A stretch of 64,000 nt of DNA, from contig JABAKD010000002.1 in the NCBI GenBank assembly GCA_012845835.1, forward strand, positions 21,728,274 to 21,792,273, read 5' to 3'. Position numbers and translations under genes: made by a program. Within the stretch, counting starts at the first letter, position 1. Each line of letters begins with the position of its first letter. The stretch is from Undaria pinnatifida. Lineage: Eukaryota; Sar; Phaeophyceae; Laminariales; Alariaceae. Below the pieces are notes generated by a model that worked only from the letters and a program-made list of their open reading frames with translations, was not told the DNA's origin and made no database searches. Below are positions 1 through 13,020 of the stretch, one piece after another.

Positions 1-914
1 GCGACTCCGGACTGTCGGTACCCTGGTACGATGGGCGAGAGGATACAATGGAAACAGTTACCTCGTGCACAATGTCGCTCCAGGGCGCGCAATATCATCA
101 AGCAAGGTATTGTCGTATTATCTCGCCTTGTTATCAATGCGTGTGTTAAACTTTCTCTTCATCAGCTACTCGTCCCTCCCATAACTGATCACGACGCGCG
201 TCAATCGAACAAGACATCATGCATCTCGAGCCTTAATCCGCAGAATGACTGACGAACATTCCGGCATTCCGTATACAACCATCCCTTTTGCCCCTCCCCC
301 ACACCAGCGGAAAACTTTCTCCGGATTCAGTGGATATGCTGTCCGCGTCAGAGGTCGGGAGGCCCTCGAGCGGCACCGACAGCCACCTGAATGACCAGGT
401 CGTGCAACTGACCAACCGTATGCGATATCTCGAGACGTTGCTGCACGATCCTGATCGACATCGAGATCGCCCTCGACGATCGCACAGCTTCTCGAGCGCG
501 GGAGGAGCCGTGGCGCTGGCCAGGACAGCAGCGCGAGCCCGACGACGCGAAGGGGCCAAAAGCGGCGGCGGCGGCGGCGGCGGCGGTGGCAGCAGCAGTA
601 ATAAGCGCGCCTCACAAGACGACTGGGCGAACAACTTGTCGAAACGCTCGTGGCCTCCCCCCACGGGCACCGCGGACAACAAAAGGGTAGCGTTGCAATC
701 GCAAAGTTGCGGCGGCGGCAGCAGTGGGTCGCTCTTGTCCCCGGTAGAAGAGGTGGCCGCCGCTAGTCACGTTGCTCGATGGGAAGGCCTTACTCCCAAC
801 CAGGCCACCAGGCGTCGAAGAAATAGCGGGAGCGGGGGTAAGGTTGCGACGGGGAGAAGTAGTAGCGGCAGGGCCGCTCGCGACGTCCCTCCTGGTGGAA
901 TAGTTCTAATTTGA
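1..914 (+). CDS. 3' end of an unrecognised gene (two exons visible, 5' truncated by window edge)
   Basis: Two open segments join in phase. The first runs from the window edge to 106 (reads DSGLSVPWYDGRED...) and ends at AAG|GTATTG. The second starts at 308 after a CACACCAG acceptor and stays open to a TGA at 912-914. The split codon AG+C restores the frame of both. The second exon begins GKLSPDSVDMLSASEV, then has a short heptad-like stretch (VVQLTNRMRYLETLL), and becomes low complexity rich in Arg, Ser and poly-Gly (GGC repeat near 563-590). No catalytic or named domain is visible. Function is unknown. The antisense frames over the poly-Gly tract give poly-Arg or poly-Pro and were not chosen. 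The gene is convergent with the SHIPPO-repeat gene. Confidence 0.55.
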
Positions 915-2841
915 TGCGCGCGGATTGCCGCGATGATTGTTTGGCCCTGGCCCACCCAAGCGTGGTGACTAAATGCGGCGAGCAGTAGCGATCGATGCCT
1001 CGGTTAGTTTTCTAGAAGGCAGTGTGCGGGGTGAATTAACCGCGCAATGTTTTGCAAGGGCTGTTTTTTTCTTGTCGGTGTGGGGTACTCGCGCCGATAC
1101 TCCAGCCGACTAGCGGTAGGTTTGAGATTTTTACGGTTATCCGGATAATGCGACGAAATGGTGCAAAGCGGCCGTTTTGAAAGGAAAAGGATTAACGCGA
1201 TAATGCTTAGATTGTGGTGCACGCGGCTGGATGTGCTGTGGTTGTGCTTACTTTTCACGCCAGGCATGGTGTACGATAACAGCGATTATTTTCGTCAGCA
1301 GTTCTGCCCCCTGAATGGATTTGATCTTCCATCGAAGCTGCTTTTGACCCCCTCACCCGAAAAACGGCGATGACACCAGCAGCACGACCCCCATGAATAC
1401 TACTATCAGGGGAAAGCAGCATCAGGCGTGTCGTCCATGTTGCAGTCGACGGTCGAGACCACCCGCGCGAATTGGAAAGGAGCAAACCGAGTAATCGGAC
1501 CGTCGTAACACTACCGTAGTTTTGATCCCTTTAGGATTAACTCTCATTCGGCTATTCCTCAGATGGCTATCTTTTCTTCGCCACGGTTATTTAACCTTCA
1601 CCAAGGTTAGTTAACCGCCCCGCTTTTTTTTTTTTTTTTTCTTGTACCGAGGCTATTTTATTGGGGTTTGTTGACCGAGGTTGAATTACCGCTTGTTGCG
1701 TCTCCGCTTTAGTGAAGCCCGACGCGACTTTTACATGTTCAGGACTTACATACAATCATCCGGAGAAAGCGCAACGTTAGGCGGACACGTGCTGTGCGTA
1801 CCGGAAAAAAATATTCTTCTCGTAAGATTCTGCCGACACTATGTTGTTAGCCGCTTCTCGCACTGCAAAGGAAGGCAGACCTCGGTCCCTTTCAACGTGA
1901 AACGTGGCCGAAGGAGTTGCCGACAGCGGCAAAAAGGCGAAAACTACGAGGAGAACCGTGTTGAAGTATCGATAGGATAGCATGATGCAACCGCTCGACC
2001 TTGTTTACACCCTTGTCTAAACAAACGTGCACGCTGCATGACTGCGATTGGATATATCATTTCGAAGAAGAAGTCCCTTCTTGTGCGTGCTCTGACACAC
2101 TACGTTACGGCAAGTCCACGTCTTGGGGGGTGCGGGCCCCTGTGCCTCGCACCCACAGAGCCTATACTATGTGGCCCTTCCCCGAAATCTCCCACGACCA
2201 CATCGGGCACGCACGCATGCACGCTCACTCACATGATTTCAAACCGATTTATATTTTGGCGAGATGATTGCAGATAAATGGTAAGAGAATCGTGAATACG
2301 GAAGACATGTGCTCAATATATCCTACGAAAAAAAACACGTACCACCCGTATCGAATATATATATGCTTGGAGGGAGGAGGAGACTTTTCCAGCGCCCCCC
2401 ACGGGTATCAAAAACGCAAACGCGAAACATTCAATCGCTGTATTTTTCTTAATGAAGAATATTCTAACAGCGTCAGTCAGCCGCATCCATTCGCTGTGTT
2501 TATACCCCACCATGGTGGCCGAATGAAGCTCCTCTCCCATGCAAATCGTCGCTCGAAATGCAAACAAGAACCCGCTCGTGTGTGGGCGAGTCACGGCAAC
2601 TAATATAATAGCGCCTCTGCCTCCCTAGCTTTCCTGCCTCGAATTCAAACCCGGTACGCCGCAACATTATGAAATTCATGCACAACATCTATCTACCCAA
2701 CACCGAAGTACCCCCAAGCAGCCCATCCAACGTCTTAGCACGGTCCCTGCTGGCTTCTAACCATTATTTGAAGGCAGAGGACCTCCCAGAAAACCTCCCA
2801 CCCCCCCCGAGTCGGGACCAAAACAAACACGTGAAAAAGAA
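915..2841. other. Intergenic stretch with no supported gene
   Basis: This lies between the stop of the plus-strand gene and the stop of the minus-strand SHIPPO gene, so it should hold two facing 3' untranslated regions. I see a 20-bp poly-T run around 1624-1640 and short open frames on both strands. None has splice-consistent partners or recognisable motifs. Confidence 0.5.
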
Positions 2842-5800
2842 CTACCAACCAAAAGGCGAGCCAAATTTCTCTCGTCCGCTCATAGTGGCGGCCGGCGCTG
2901 ACGGGTACGGTGATGCTGCGCCCCTCCCGCAGATACCCGGTGGCAACCGGTAATTCCCCGGCCCAGGCCCCTGTGTGTTGGGTTTTACACGTGGAAAAGG
3001 CGTGGCAGGGAAAGGGGATCAATGAATGCCTCGTACGGTCGAGTGTTAGCGACGCGCACGAAGCCGAACCGACGAAGCTGTGGGTGTAAATAGTCCAAAC
3101 CATTGCACAAGAGCCAGCCACGACGTTGTCTCCCTCGAAAGTGGAAATTAAAAACGGAGCCGAGAGGATGGCTGAATGTACCGCGCTTGTGCGGGAGGAC
3201 ATCGAAGGCGCTACATTGATTTACCGTGGGAAACAATCATCATCATCATTTATTATGCGGTGCCTGCAGATTATTATGCTCCTCCTCGGAAGAAGCCGTC
3301 GGAAGGAATTGACGCGATTTTAACCACGATGTGTTGTTGTGGTCATTCCAGCCCTACATACACGCCAAGCATCCTTCTCACAGTGCACGAAGGACTCACC
3401 ACGTCATCTTCACTTCCGGGTTTCCCCATCCTGGGGGCCTTCGAGAACTTCGCACCGCTTTTGTTGCATTTTCTCGAGTCGATCTGAGCATGTGTAGACC
3501 CACAAAGATGACACACGTGCGCAAGAGGGCAAAGGGCCATACCTTTTGATTGTGTTTTTTTTTTACTTTAGGCAGGTTGATTCAAAATTCACGTCAGAGA
3601 CGCCCGCAACCGCCTCCGCGATGGTAGCCCATGGTGGGCACTGAGGAGGCGGCGTGGGTGCGTCCACACCGGCAATTGATATGCAGCTGTGCTTCAACAA
3701 TTGTCACCACCCCCCCAGTGTCCCAAAAAGGAGGCACGAAGCTCTCACACATGGCACGCATTCACTGCGTTAACCATTAGTTTACCCGTTTTTCTGCTGG
3801 ATGAGAAAAAAAGTCACAAAAAGTGTACCAGGTATGTGTTTTGCCCAAAACGTGGGTTCAGTTCTAAAAAAGGGGGTTGAAGCAATCGTCTCATTTTGTG
3901 ATCGGCTCTTTCGATAGAATACAAAAACATACGCATGCCCCGACTGCCGCCTCGTGGTGCAGGGCTAGCCGTGTCAAGAGAGCAGACGCTGGGTGTGCTT
4001 TTTGGGCCAAGGCTGCGCTACACCGTACGCTAGTATTGTTCTAGTGTTCTGGTCGCTTTTAAGGCTTTTTCGCCGGCTTGGGGCCATTTCGCGCTAGCGG
4101 CTGCCGCTCGACTTGCTGCTTGGCTTCGTTCGCGGTAGTATGCACCTCCCACGGATTTATTTGCTGTTCGGTTCCTTTCACGATATCGTGCACCGCCCAC
4201 GGAATCGTTTGCTATTCTGTGTTCGCGATTTTTATGCACCTGTTTGCCATTCAGTTTCGTGGTTTTATGCAGTGCCAAAGGAGTTGCTTGCTAATTTCGG
4301 TTTAACTATGTGCACCGCCTACGGAGTTTGCTTGTTTCGTTACACTGCGCCAACAAAACATGTCCGAGTCCGTTTTCGAGCGGCCAACCCTCGGCAGTAA
4401 ACACGGAAAGTATGATCCTATAATTCCGTGGTATTAACCCGTGAGTCTTGCCTGCATCTCTCCGGTCGCACCCGGGACGGAGTACTCGCCAGGCCCAACG
4501 TCGGCAGTACTTTGGACCAGCAAATCCGGACGGTTTCCGGTGCCAAAACCCACGCCGTTGTGACTTCGCTTGGTAGACAAAACCTTTTTCGGTGCGGGCG
4601 CGAAAATTTAGCGTAGGCAGTTTTTGGTTCGCGATCGGGAGGCGAGCGAGAGGCTTGCCACGAGAAAATGCTAGAAAAAACGACGAAGGGCCAAGCGGAG
4701 GCAGTTTTAGAAGGTTATGCGGAGACTGATTCTCCGATAGCCTCCCCCCAAAACCAGCGTTTTTCTTTAACGAACGTTTCAATGAATCATGGCTGATCGA
4801 CACGAGGAAGGATGCTATGGACAAAATATGTTCGAACATTTTCCTGTTTTGCAAAGGGCTGCCGAACGATGACGTCGGGGTAGCAAGGGGCACCGTTTTC
4901 CAGGAGATGCGGCCGGGAGGTGGTTTCACAACCAGCGATTTCGTTAAAGAAAAGTTGGGGGGGCTATCGTAGAACGACTCCGGAGCGTTTTGTCCTCAAG
5001 CGACCCGGACCCCCAGATGCACGTTGCGTGCACCCGAGAAATACCGTCGTCGGTGGCTTTTCATTTGTGAAGCTCGGTCGCTGGTGGCCGTTGTTGTGGT
5101 GTGCACTTTCGGTTTGAGGGTGGATCGCTCTGAGAACAACAGTTGCGCTTTACATTTGCCGTTGGCGCCCTGTGGGCGCTTATCGGAGTCACACGGGTTC
5201 GCGAACCGCGTGGCGCCGTCACATTGGAGTCCGCCTTCGACAGATTCTACCGTCCGCACCTCTCGATGTTTACCGCAGGACGACAATTGGGTTTTCCACG
5301 TTTGTTTGTTTGCCCATAGACCCCTGTCGGGGTTTTCGCTCGCAACAGAGACACACGTTCAAACCGCATACAATAGTATAATTGAAGCGATAACATCGAA
5401 CCGTCTAATCGATACGACGCATGTAGAGATATAAGCTCGGGCAGCGGTCGGGTGGCGTGCTTTTTTAGTTGTTCTTTCGCCGGTGTAGTGCTTGGGGAAG
5501 GAAAACAAATCATACTACGTCGCTGAATTGACGGCACCTGCTTTCCCACGCCAGTTGGAAGGTTATACTGGCCAGGTCCGGGTGCTCGGCAAGTGTTTTC
5601 CCTCGCAGCCGCGCCGACATCTTTGGGAAACGTGTACTGCGTGAAGGGAAATATGTTCAAGCAAAGCACAACCCCAGGTTGGAAGAGTGCGATAAGCACG
5701 CGACAGCAGGCGAACGATGGGGTTCGTCGATAAAATATAAGCGACGAACAGTTCCACATGAGCACCTGACAAGTACTTGCTTGGTCCGCGTGGATGAAGA

Positions 5801-7610
5801 AGTGCCGACAGCCGCTGGCTTGGTGATCACAAAAAAAGTTGCCAGGTAGCGTCGAAGGTGTGTATCAGCAGCCCGGTACAAATATCCGTCCGCCGCTTTT
5901 TCGTATCGTTCAGATGATTTCAGCTATAGCTTTCACCGTCTCCTGGAGCCATGAGTTCTGCCCCCGTTTTTTACCACGTGGTGTGCATGGTGGCACTCAC
6001 GACCCGAACACCGTTGTGAGCCGGCATCACTGACTTCGGCACCGGCAGCCTTTTCCAACCCTGACGATATCGTAATTGTTTCACGCCGACCCTACGCCAC
6101 TTTGGGCGTAAATATAATAACCAAGTTGTATGGATATTATTATGCAATTGAATCTAATATTGACGTACATAGTGGTTAATAAAGTGAATGTAATGAGAAG
6201 GAAGGGTGGGGCAAGGGCAGCATGTGGATGTGATTTTGCACACCTCTGACAGATCACAATCATATAGAGATCATATAGATCATGTAGATCAGCTGCAATC
6301 GTTGATCCTATGACCGCCGTCAAAAGATGTTGTGCAGGATCTGTATATATATATTTCGGTCGAGCACAGATTCAACCCCCGGAAGCATGCGCTAGATCAT
6401 GCAGGTCGTGGGGCTCCCATCCGGCAACACGAGCTAGACGGTACAGATCTTCCTGAAATATCTAGATGATCAAATGGGGATAGATCATCTGCCCGAAGTG
6501 TATATTTTTTGTCAGCGCACCTTTGGAGCATTATCTTCCTGGGGGTTGACAATGCCCATCTTGTAGTGCCCTGGCCCGGGCTCCATTTGGCACGTGCGAT
6601 CAATGGCCTGAGCATGGGCACAGAGAGAAGAGAGGCATTTGTTTCTTGTACGGGGGCAGACGCACACGAGGAATGGCGTGCAAAAACCATCGACCCTCCC
6701 TTACCAGTCCTTTGTTGTCTCGACTTGTCGACTCGCGTTTTTTTTTTTTTTCCGTTTTTCTAACGTACGTATAGCACGATCGAGAATAACGATCCTAACC
6801 GCATAACGTGGGATATCCATCAAAATTAACGTTCATTCACAAGGCGCTTTGCCGCATTACGCCTGGTTCTGTTTCTTCACAGCCATCGCTGCTCGCTGGT
6901 GCAAGCAATACGCCCGTCCTCCCGACGCCAGCTAAGCGGTAGGTCCCCTCCTACAACGCTAAAATAAAGACGGATGAACACTCCGTTTCGTCAGGCATGC
7001 CCTCTTGATTTGACCAGAAAGAGCAATTCGACTCAGTTGGGTTCTTGTGGGCGAGCGCTGGAAGGTAGAAAACACAAGTTCGTAAAAAAACGGCTCACTT
7101 TCAAATCGGGAGACCCGAACTTTTCTCGCCCCCGCATTGTGAAACTTGGAGGAGATCGGATCATGCTGCTCGGGTTCACGAACCTGGCCGAAAACAACAA
7201 AAGAAGAGCACTGCCAAAATCATTGACAACCGAACGTGGTTATTCTCGGAAAGATATCCCAACAAAATCACAAGCACAGGCAGGGTGTTCAAAACGTACG
7301 GCGTGCCAACTCTCAGCCGTCCACGCCCAGGCGACAACGGATGAGAGGACCCGGGTGTATGCGGCATTGGCATGCACGGCATCACGGAATCAAGTTAGAT
7401 AAGCTGCAGCCACGATGTACCACGCTGTTCGGAAATGAAATCACCGTTTAAGCATTAATATCAATAACCAAGCGGTCCATATATCTCAGAACAGAGTTGT
7501 ATGCAGCTCTGGCGCGCTCACATGGTTGACTTAAGCTGGTACGCCCCTGGTCCGGGAGCCTCCGCCCCGCCTTCTTGGAGGGGGGGGCGGCCTGCTGTGC
7601 CGAAGCCAAT
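2842..7610 (-). CDS. SHIPPO / sperm-tail PG-rich (STPGR) repeat protein, 3' five exons
   Basis: Five minus-strand exons join in phase at GT-AG sites: 7610-7522, 7165-7099, 5636-5538, 3483-3400 and 2970-2842 (TAG stop at 2844-2842). The product carries three PGPGxY repeats (APGPGAYQLKST, APGPGQYNLPTGVGKQ, GPGPGNYRLPPG). Each is followed by the family's second half, such as SFTMRGREKFGS, GAKFSKAPRMG and ATMSGREKFGS. IGFGTAGR opens the first visible exon. About 155 residues are visible. Proteins of this family (ODF3/CIMAP, STPG) bind or line microtubules of sperm tails and cilia, so a flagellar role is inferred. The upstream exon with the start codon is not found. The frame stays open 5' of 7610, so that acceptor (CACGCAG) is the least certain boundary. 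Introns are 0.35 to 2.05 kb. Confidence 0.85.
4141..4330. repeat. Imperfect short tandem repeat in a SHIPPO-gene intron
   Basis: The core TGCACCxCCxACGGA recurs at about 4141, 4190 and 4310, each followed by a T-rich half containing TTTGCT. The spacing is irregular and the copies diverged. It lies inside the intron between exons 5636-5538 and 3483-3400. Confidence 0.35.
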
Positions 7611-9319
7611 CTGCGTGTTGCGGATATCGAACCGGGCGGCGCCAAGTGTCAGTAATGGACGGCTGATGGTGGCGGTACTGCGTCCAACATTGAAAAGCGA
7701 CCCGTGCAAGCTTGGCGGCGATACGCACTGGTCAACGGGTCCCGAGACTAGCAACGGGCGACGTTGAACGCCCTGTTCGCGTCGTGAAACGTACCACGGC
7801 GAACCTTACCGCAAAGTTTTTCCTGTTTATAAACGTGCGTATATAGACTACACGTACAGGCTATAGTCTTCCTTGAACGCGTGTCATTCTGCCAGCCTTT
7901 TTGTCGCCTGCTGGTTGTGTGACTGCTGTCGATGGCGTGCATGGCTTTTCGATGAATGCGCGGAGTCAACACTGCGTCAGATGTCAACATATTACCAAGC
8001 CGAGCCTGTTCGACGCACAACTGTACCGCCAACTCCCCACCGGCGCACAACCCTTGCGTGTGATACTCCAAAAACTGTCCGTCACTTCGAGCCGCGAATC
8101 GGGTTAGTCGAGCATGAGTACAAATGACCAATTATTCGGTACAGCATTACAGGGTTTTATTACATAGTGTCATATAGTATAATGTACAGTGATATAATCC
8201 ACATTTTCACCGCCGAATTTGGGCGCCTCGAATCAGTGGCTCTGCACCTTTATCAGAAACGGGCTAAAGAATACCTTGCTGGCGCAGTGAAAACGAAAAA
8301 AACAATGCCGGGGCGGCGAAAAATATCGACATGGAAAGGACACGGAAGCTAAGTTCAAGACTGCCAAGACACAGGGAAGAAAGCCACTCGCGAGACCGAA
8401 AGTGACCTCCCTTCCATAGCCTCGACCAAAAGCGACCTCCTTATCCTACCTTAGGAACAAGACAGGTCTACTCTAGCACTGCCACTTGTTTGTTTAACGT
8501 GCGTACTCCGGATGGCGGATACACGGGCTTCACCATCTTTGCCACAGCAGGGCTTGTGTAGAGTAGCCGTACACAGTATTATTGGCGGAACTACACGCAC
8601 CAATGTTTTGGTTGCAGCCGAGCGCTGCAGATTGTTTTGGATGACGGCTGGCTCGAATCCTCGTCCCCGCAATACTACGTGCACAGCACCTGTTGTGGTG
8701 TCTTACCTTCGGGGCGCTCCGGACGGTCTCGTTGTAGCTATCCATGAGCGTTCGCCTCATCTTCAGCTTGTCCGCCGATCTCATTTTAGCCGCGGTGGGT
8801 AAATACTCACCACCCAGACTGCCAGCACAAGAACACGGGGGAACCAAGCGTTCTCGGCGAATAGTTGTGGTATATTGTTATGGATTCGTTGATGCATGAA
8901 GCAACGCACTAAGTAAGGTGTAAGGAAGTGATTTTTTTTGTTGTCACCTTTTTAGAGGTGCAGCCGCGTTTGTGGGGACGCTATTTTGAATTATCGTAGG
9001 TTCATGACAGGGTTTTCGTGTAAGACCCGACCGACCCTGACGCTCTCATTCCTTCTTCCGTTGCCGGTTGAAGGAGCGCGACCGCAACCATCTATCTGCG
9101 AGGTGCACGATACCAGACGATGCAGGTAGCACCCTAGATTTTTCAAGGAGCTCGATCACACTGATCAACGCCAGAGGAGAATTGGGGGAGGTGCGTCTAG
9201 CATTCGCAGTTTTTTGTTGTTGTTGGATACATTATTACGTCGTTTGCCATCCGACAATGTGCCGCGTTTTGTGTCAGCATTAAGAAATGCGGTAAAATAA
9301 TCGAAAACCCCAGACCATG

Positions 9320-10111
9320 AAGCAGTAAAAGCGTAAAACCATGAATCCAACAACCAATAACTACGACGTATACTAGATATGCGTCCATGTCATCCTGACC
9401 CTCCCCCAGCGCCAAATCCACCTCCCATGCGTTTTCAAGGAACCGTCGAACGGTAACCCGTTGTCCACATAAATTACTGGTTTGTAACTGCTGCGCGCAT
9501 TTTTCAACGCGCTTTTGCTTTTGGCTTTTCTTGATCTCGGGAGTTCGTGTCATTTCATCATCGTTTAGATCGTTGGCACTATTTGACAACGCTGCACAAC
9601 GTCGGATATCAAACGAAACACTACTAAGCGCCAACGATGCTTGCCTGTATGCGTTCTCAGTGAGTCTGTACGCATACGAACTGTGTACCATTAACTATTA
9701 TTAGTAGCTCATCGCCAAAGTCTATACCCGTGGTCACCACAATGCCTAATGAGCCTCGTATCACATAGGGAATGGGGATTTTGTTGCACGCGATCAGCCA
9801 ATATACCTTCAGGTATTAACCCATTTCCCGACGTCCAATTTTGTCCTGGTCAAATCCCAAGCATTTAGTTCCCGTATTGGGAGTGCGGTGCTAAAAAGGT
9901 TATTAGTTAACTTTACGTCGACGGCCATCGTTATGCTTCTTTCGCAGGTCGTGAAAACCTTAGAAGAAACCCAGTCTGTGGTCCGGGATGATATTGCAGT
10001 GCAAGGGTGCTTCGCCGCGGCGGGCTGACTCCCATTTGCTACGGCTCCGCGCATGCCCCTAATGAGAGAGGATGTATTATACCCGGCAGTACGTAAACGA
10101 ATCCAGGCCAT
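9320..10111 (-). pseudogene. Possible decayed minus-strand gene or element remnant
   Basis: Three protein-like open pieces lie in order on the minus strand but in different frames with no clear splice sites. One at 10111-9809 ends KLDVGKWVNT and a stop. A middle piece near 9800-9690 reads IPYVIRGSLGIVVTT. One at 9691-9365 is rich in Lys/Arg/Gln (PEIKKSQKQKRVEK). No family is recognised. A frame-shifted old gene, a retroelement fragment and chance are all possible. Confidence 0.22.
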
Positions 10112-10468
10112 GAATGCGACAGAATACTGCCAACAGCAGTTGCATCAAGAACAAGCCATCTTGGCGCGAAGACAAGTAGATTGCTCTGTTAATACGTGTT
10201 CAGGAAAGCAGAGAAAGCACGCAGGGCACACCACCAACATTGCCGTATCCGTACGCGATCGCAAAATCCTCGGTCTATCGTATCGTATCAACATGCAGAA
10301 AATACGTACATAGATCACGTACAATTGCAAAGCCTTGCAAAGCCTTGACGTGACGCCAGGTACGGCACTGCTGTACCACGAGCGCGGACAAGTATTGGTG
10401 GCTGCACTACCCCGCCCAACTTGCTACCAATCTGCAACGGTATATGAACATATCAGAGCACAGGCAAG

Positions 10469-10640
10469 GCTCAAGAACACAGGAAAGGCTGCTGGGTGCG
10501 AGCTGTTGGCGCTCGACGCCCAGTCAGTCTCTCCTCCACAGCATGTGCCGACCACCAAGACGGAGAATACAGGCTCACTATTTACCTGGTAGGTACTCGA
10601 ATAAAAAACTCACCGTTTCGTAGATACGCACGCAGATATT
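10469..10640 (+). CDS. Filamin-type Ig repeat fragment (exon or remnant)
   Basis: The plus-strand frame from about 10469 reads through DHQDGEYRLTIYLVG and GTRIKNSPF. This resembles the end of a filamin/ABP280 repeat, where a DGxY strand is followed by a YxLxIxxxG strand and a closing IxxSPF. The upstream strands of a full domain (about 90-100 residues) are not visible, so this is one exon of a larger protein or a fragment. A CTG|GTAGGT donor-like site interrupts the motif at about 10588, which argues against a simple exon. The frame stays open to 10822 but loses protein character. Confidence 0.33.
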
Positions 10641-11190
10641 GCACGAGGAGCCACCGACATCGCAACTTGCGCATGCATAATAGTGAGCTAGACTACGAGT
10701 ATGTATATGGCATCGTCATACACATCGTCATACCAGGCATTTATACATGTCGACATCTGTATCTTGCCTGTTTGACACCAGGTCGGCCCTGCTGTTGGCC
10801 GGTTGACCCGCCATTGCAGTAACCTTGCCACCAGTCAACGCTGCAACAACTAAAGCTAATAGCTCCCCGTGTCTCTTGGACAGATGGCGTACACTGAGCG
10901 GGGCTGAGAAGCGAATGCCGTTCGATGCAGGCTGGAGTTCACACAACACGAATCACTGCTCCTTGCTCCTTGCTCGCTTTGTTCGGGTGCTTTCTACGAC
11001 ATGAAACCGTTTTTTTCTCCAACCGAAAGGTATTGCGCCGCACGTTAGAGAAACGATATGTGGTGCGTCGCTCATGGCCGCTCTCTGCCTTGAAGCCGTG
11101 GTAGCTGCCGTACCGCCTCTGCAACAACGCTGCAAGGCCTCAGCCGTCTGGCCTCGGGGTTTCGGTGCGCACAACTGTCGGGAGCAAAGC

Positions 11191-11316
11191 ATGGGAGACG
11201 ATGGCTGCTCTGCATCGGAGTTAAGGCGTCGGTATCATATGGGAGGAGACCTCAAGGATGACCATTTGACAGCACCTCAGCTTCGGGCTCGGTACGGTAT
11301 CAAGAAGAACACTGAA
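11191..11316 (+). CDS. Small candidate exon with a doubled LR-x-RY motif
   Basis: An ATG at 11191 opens a 42-codon stretch. It holds two similar units, SASELRRRYHMGG and TAPQLRARYGIKK, separated by an acidic DLKDDH linker. It then reaches a donor-like GAAG|GTTGGT at 11316. The internal duplication at protein level suggests real coding sequence. I recognise no family. The partner exons are not identified; the filamin-like fragment upstream is on the same strand and could belong to the same gene. Confidence 0.35.
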
Positions 11317-13020
11317 GGTTGGTGCCTCTCACGAGTGATATATGGACGTGTACCTGCAGATCAGGTTTTTTGTTTTGTCGCAGGGGTTGGCGTGGGAGGG
11401 TAATGTGTCACTGTACAGTGTTGTGCGGTACACGGTTTTTGACAAACGTGGATTTTCGTCAGGATTCGGCTTTTTGTTTCGGAGAAGCGGCCTCACCGTT
11501 ATCGCCTGCCACGTCTATCTTTACTTGAGCTCATTGACCAGCATTCACGACTCTCGTATGAGTACATGGACTTCATCTCTGCGTGTCATTTGCCATTGTT
11601 GCGTGGTTCGGGTTCACCATGGGCACACATATATTTTCTCGACCGCATTTATCTCTCGCGGCCTACGACGTCAGTTGATCTTTCCTGCCAACAAACATAA
11701 CCTTGACCATATGATACAGCAGCTAATCAAGCTTTCCAGACGGTCGGTGGTTGACTATGTATTGTTATTGGTACGCCGTGCGTCGTAAAGGGCGAAGGCG
11801 ATGTCGAGCTCATACAATACGTACGTTAGTGCTTTTTTTGCGCTAAAAAACAATCCGGGTGGCGAGGCTCCTTTACCCAAAAATGTAAATGCCGACGACG
11901 CCAGCGCAGAAGTATTGGGCAGTATGGAGCTAGGGATCGACAACTGCTTAGCAGAGGAGTCACTGCTGTAATGGCCACTCACACGAGGGTTTCTTGGATG
12001 TTACATCTCTTGCATTAATTTGCTTGCTGTCCGCCGGGCGCGTTCTGACAGAAGGGCGGATGGAGCCGGTCGTTCAGGCAGGCGATGGCGCCTGCCAGCT
12101 ATGAAGGGGACAACGGCAAAATAAACCATTGGACTAGACTACGCCGCAATCGGAAAGGGGGGATGCCATAGCACAGAATCGTCGGAAAAAAGCCAGCTCT
12201 TGCCATATTATTGTTGTGTACCCGCTTTTATTGTAGGCTCCTTAGGAAGGTTCGTCGGTCTAAAGCTCCCAGTTTTCTTGAGCCAGGTATTCGGGTGAGT
12301 GACAGAGAGCTCTTCAGGTGGGGCGCCGCTCTATAACAAATTTAGAGGTGAACGTCTACTAATGTAACATGCCATGTGTGTTCTCTCCCAACTGACGCGC
12401 CTTCACATCTTTGTTGCGCTCCAAAGAGTCTACGCCAATGCTCTCAACATTCGTCGAATACCGGTCCGCGGGCTGGCTTTCTCGTAATCGATATTGGACG
12501 AAGTGCGGGACCAAAAGGCGTGACAAGTGCGATACGTTGTTCACCGTCTCCCGCCAGTAAGCGCAGCAGTACGAATGGGATACTGTCGTGCATGTTTGTA
12601 TTGCTGCAACAGTTTGGACACGAAAGGTATTATAAATATCCAACCAACTCGCGTTGTGTCGAACGGCCAATGCTGTAAAGGTTTAAAGGTCAATGTTTCC
12701 CTCTCAAGCCCAAAAGCGGCCAAGACACCGCGCAACGTGTACAACTGAAAGTTGAAATTAGTCCTCTCGGGAGTAACCACCTCCAGAGGTTGAGCGACGC
12801 CCATCGATTGACACACCCCTTCAGAACCGCATCCGCAGTTTTGGATATATTATATTTGGATTAAGTGTGCTGTCATTAAATTGCGGTGGAAAAGGGGTTT
12901 GCAGGCCATCGCCATCGCCGCGACTAACGGGAGTGTCCAAGTAAATTCCATAGCTGCGACATTACTTTGAAGTATTGTATTTCAAATAGTGTTATACATG
13001 GTATTCAGAGCAAAAAAAAA

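Noticed and set aside
4306-4929. Minus-strand open frame of 207 codons
   Set aside because: It has no recognisable motif, lies inside a SHIPPO-gene intron next to degenerate tandem repeats, and its composition is that of repeat-derived sequence.
2669-7402. Two plus-strand frames (2669-2953 and 6974-7402) sharing a (E/D)PNFSRPxIV motif with mostly synonymous-looking differences
   Set aside because: Reading the minus strand explains it. The shared segment is the TMxGREKFGS half of two SHIPPO repeats, and the minus-strand exons have splice sites and PGPGxY context.
8600-8700. tRNA-like B box (GGCTCGAATCC) on the plus strand
   Set aside because: The flanking five bases do not pair as a T-stem, and no acceptor stem or A box is found at tRNA spacing.
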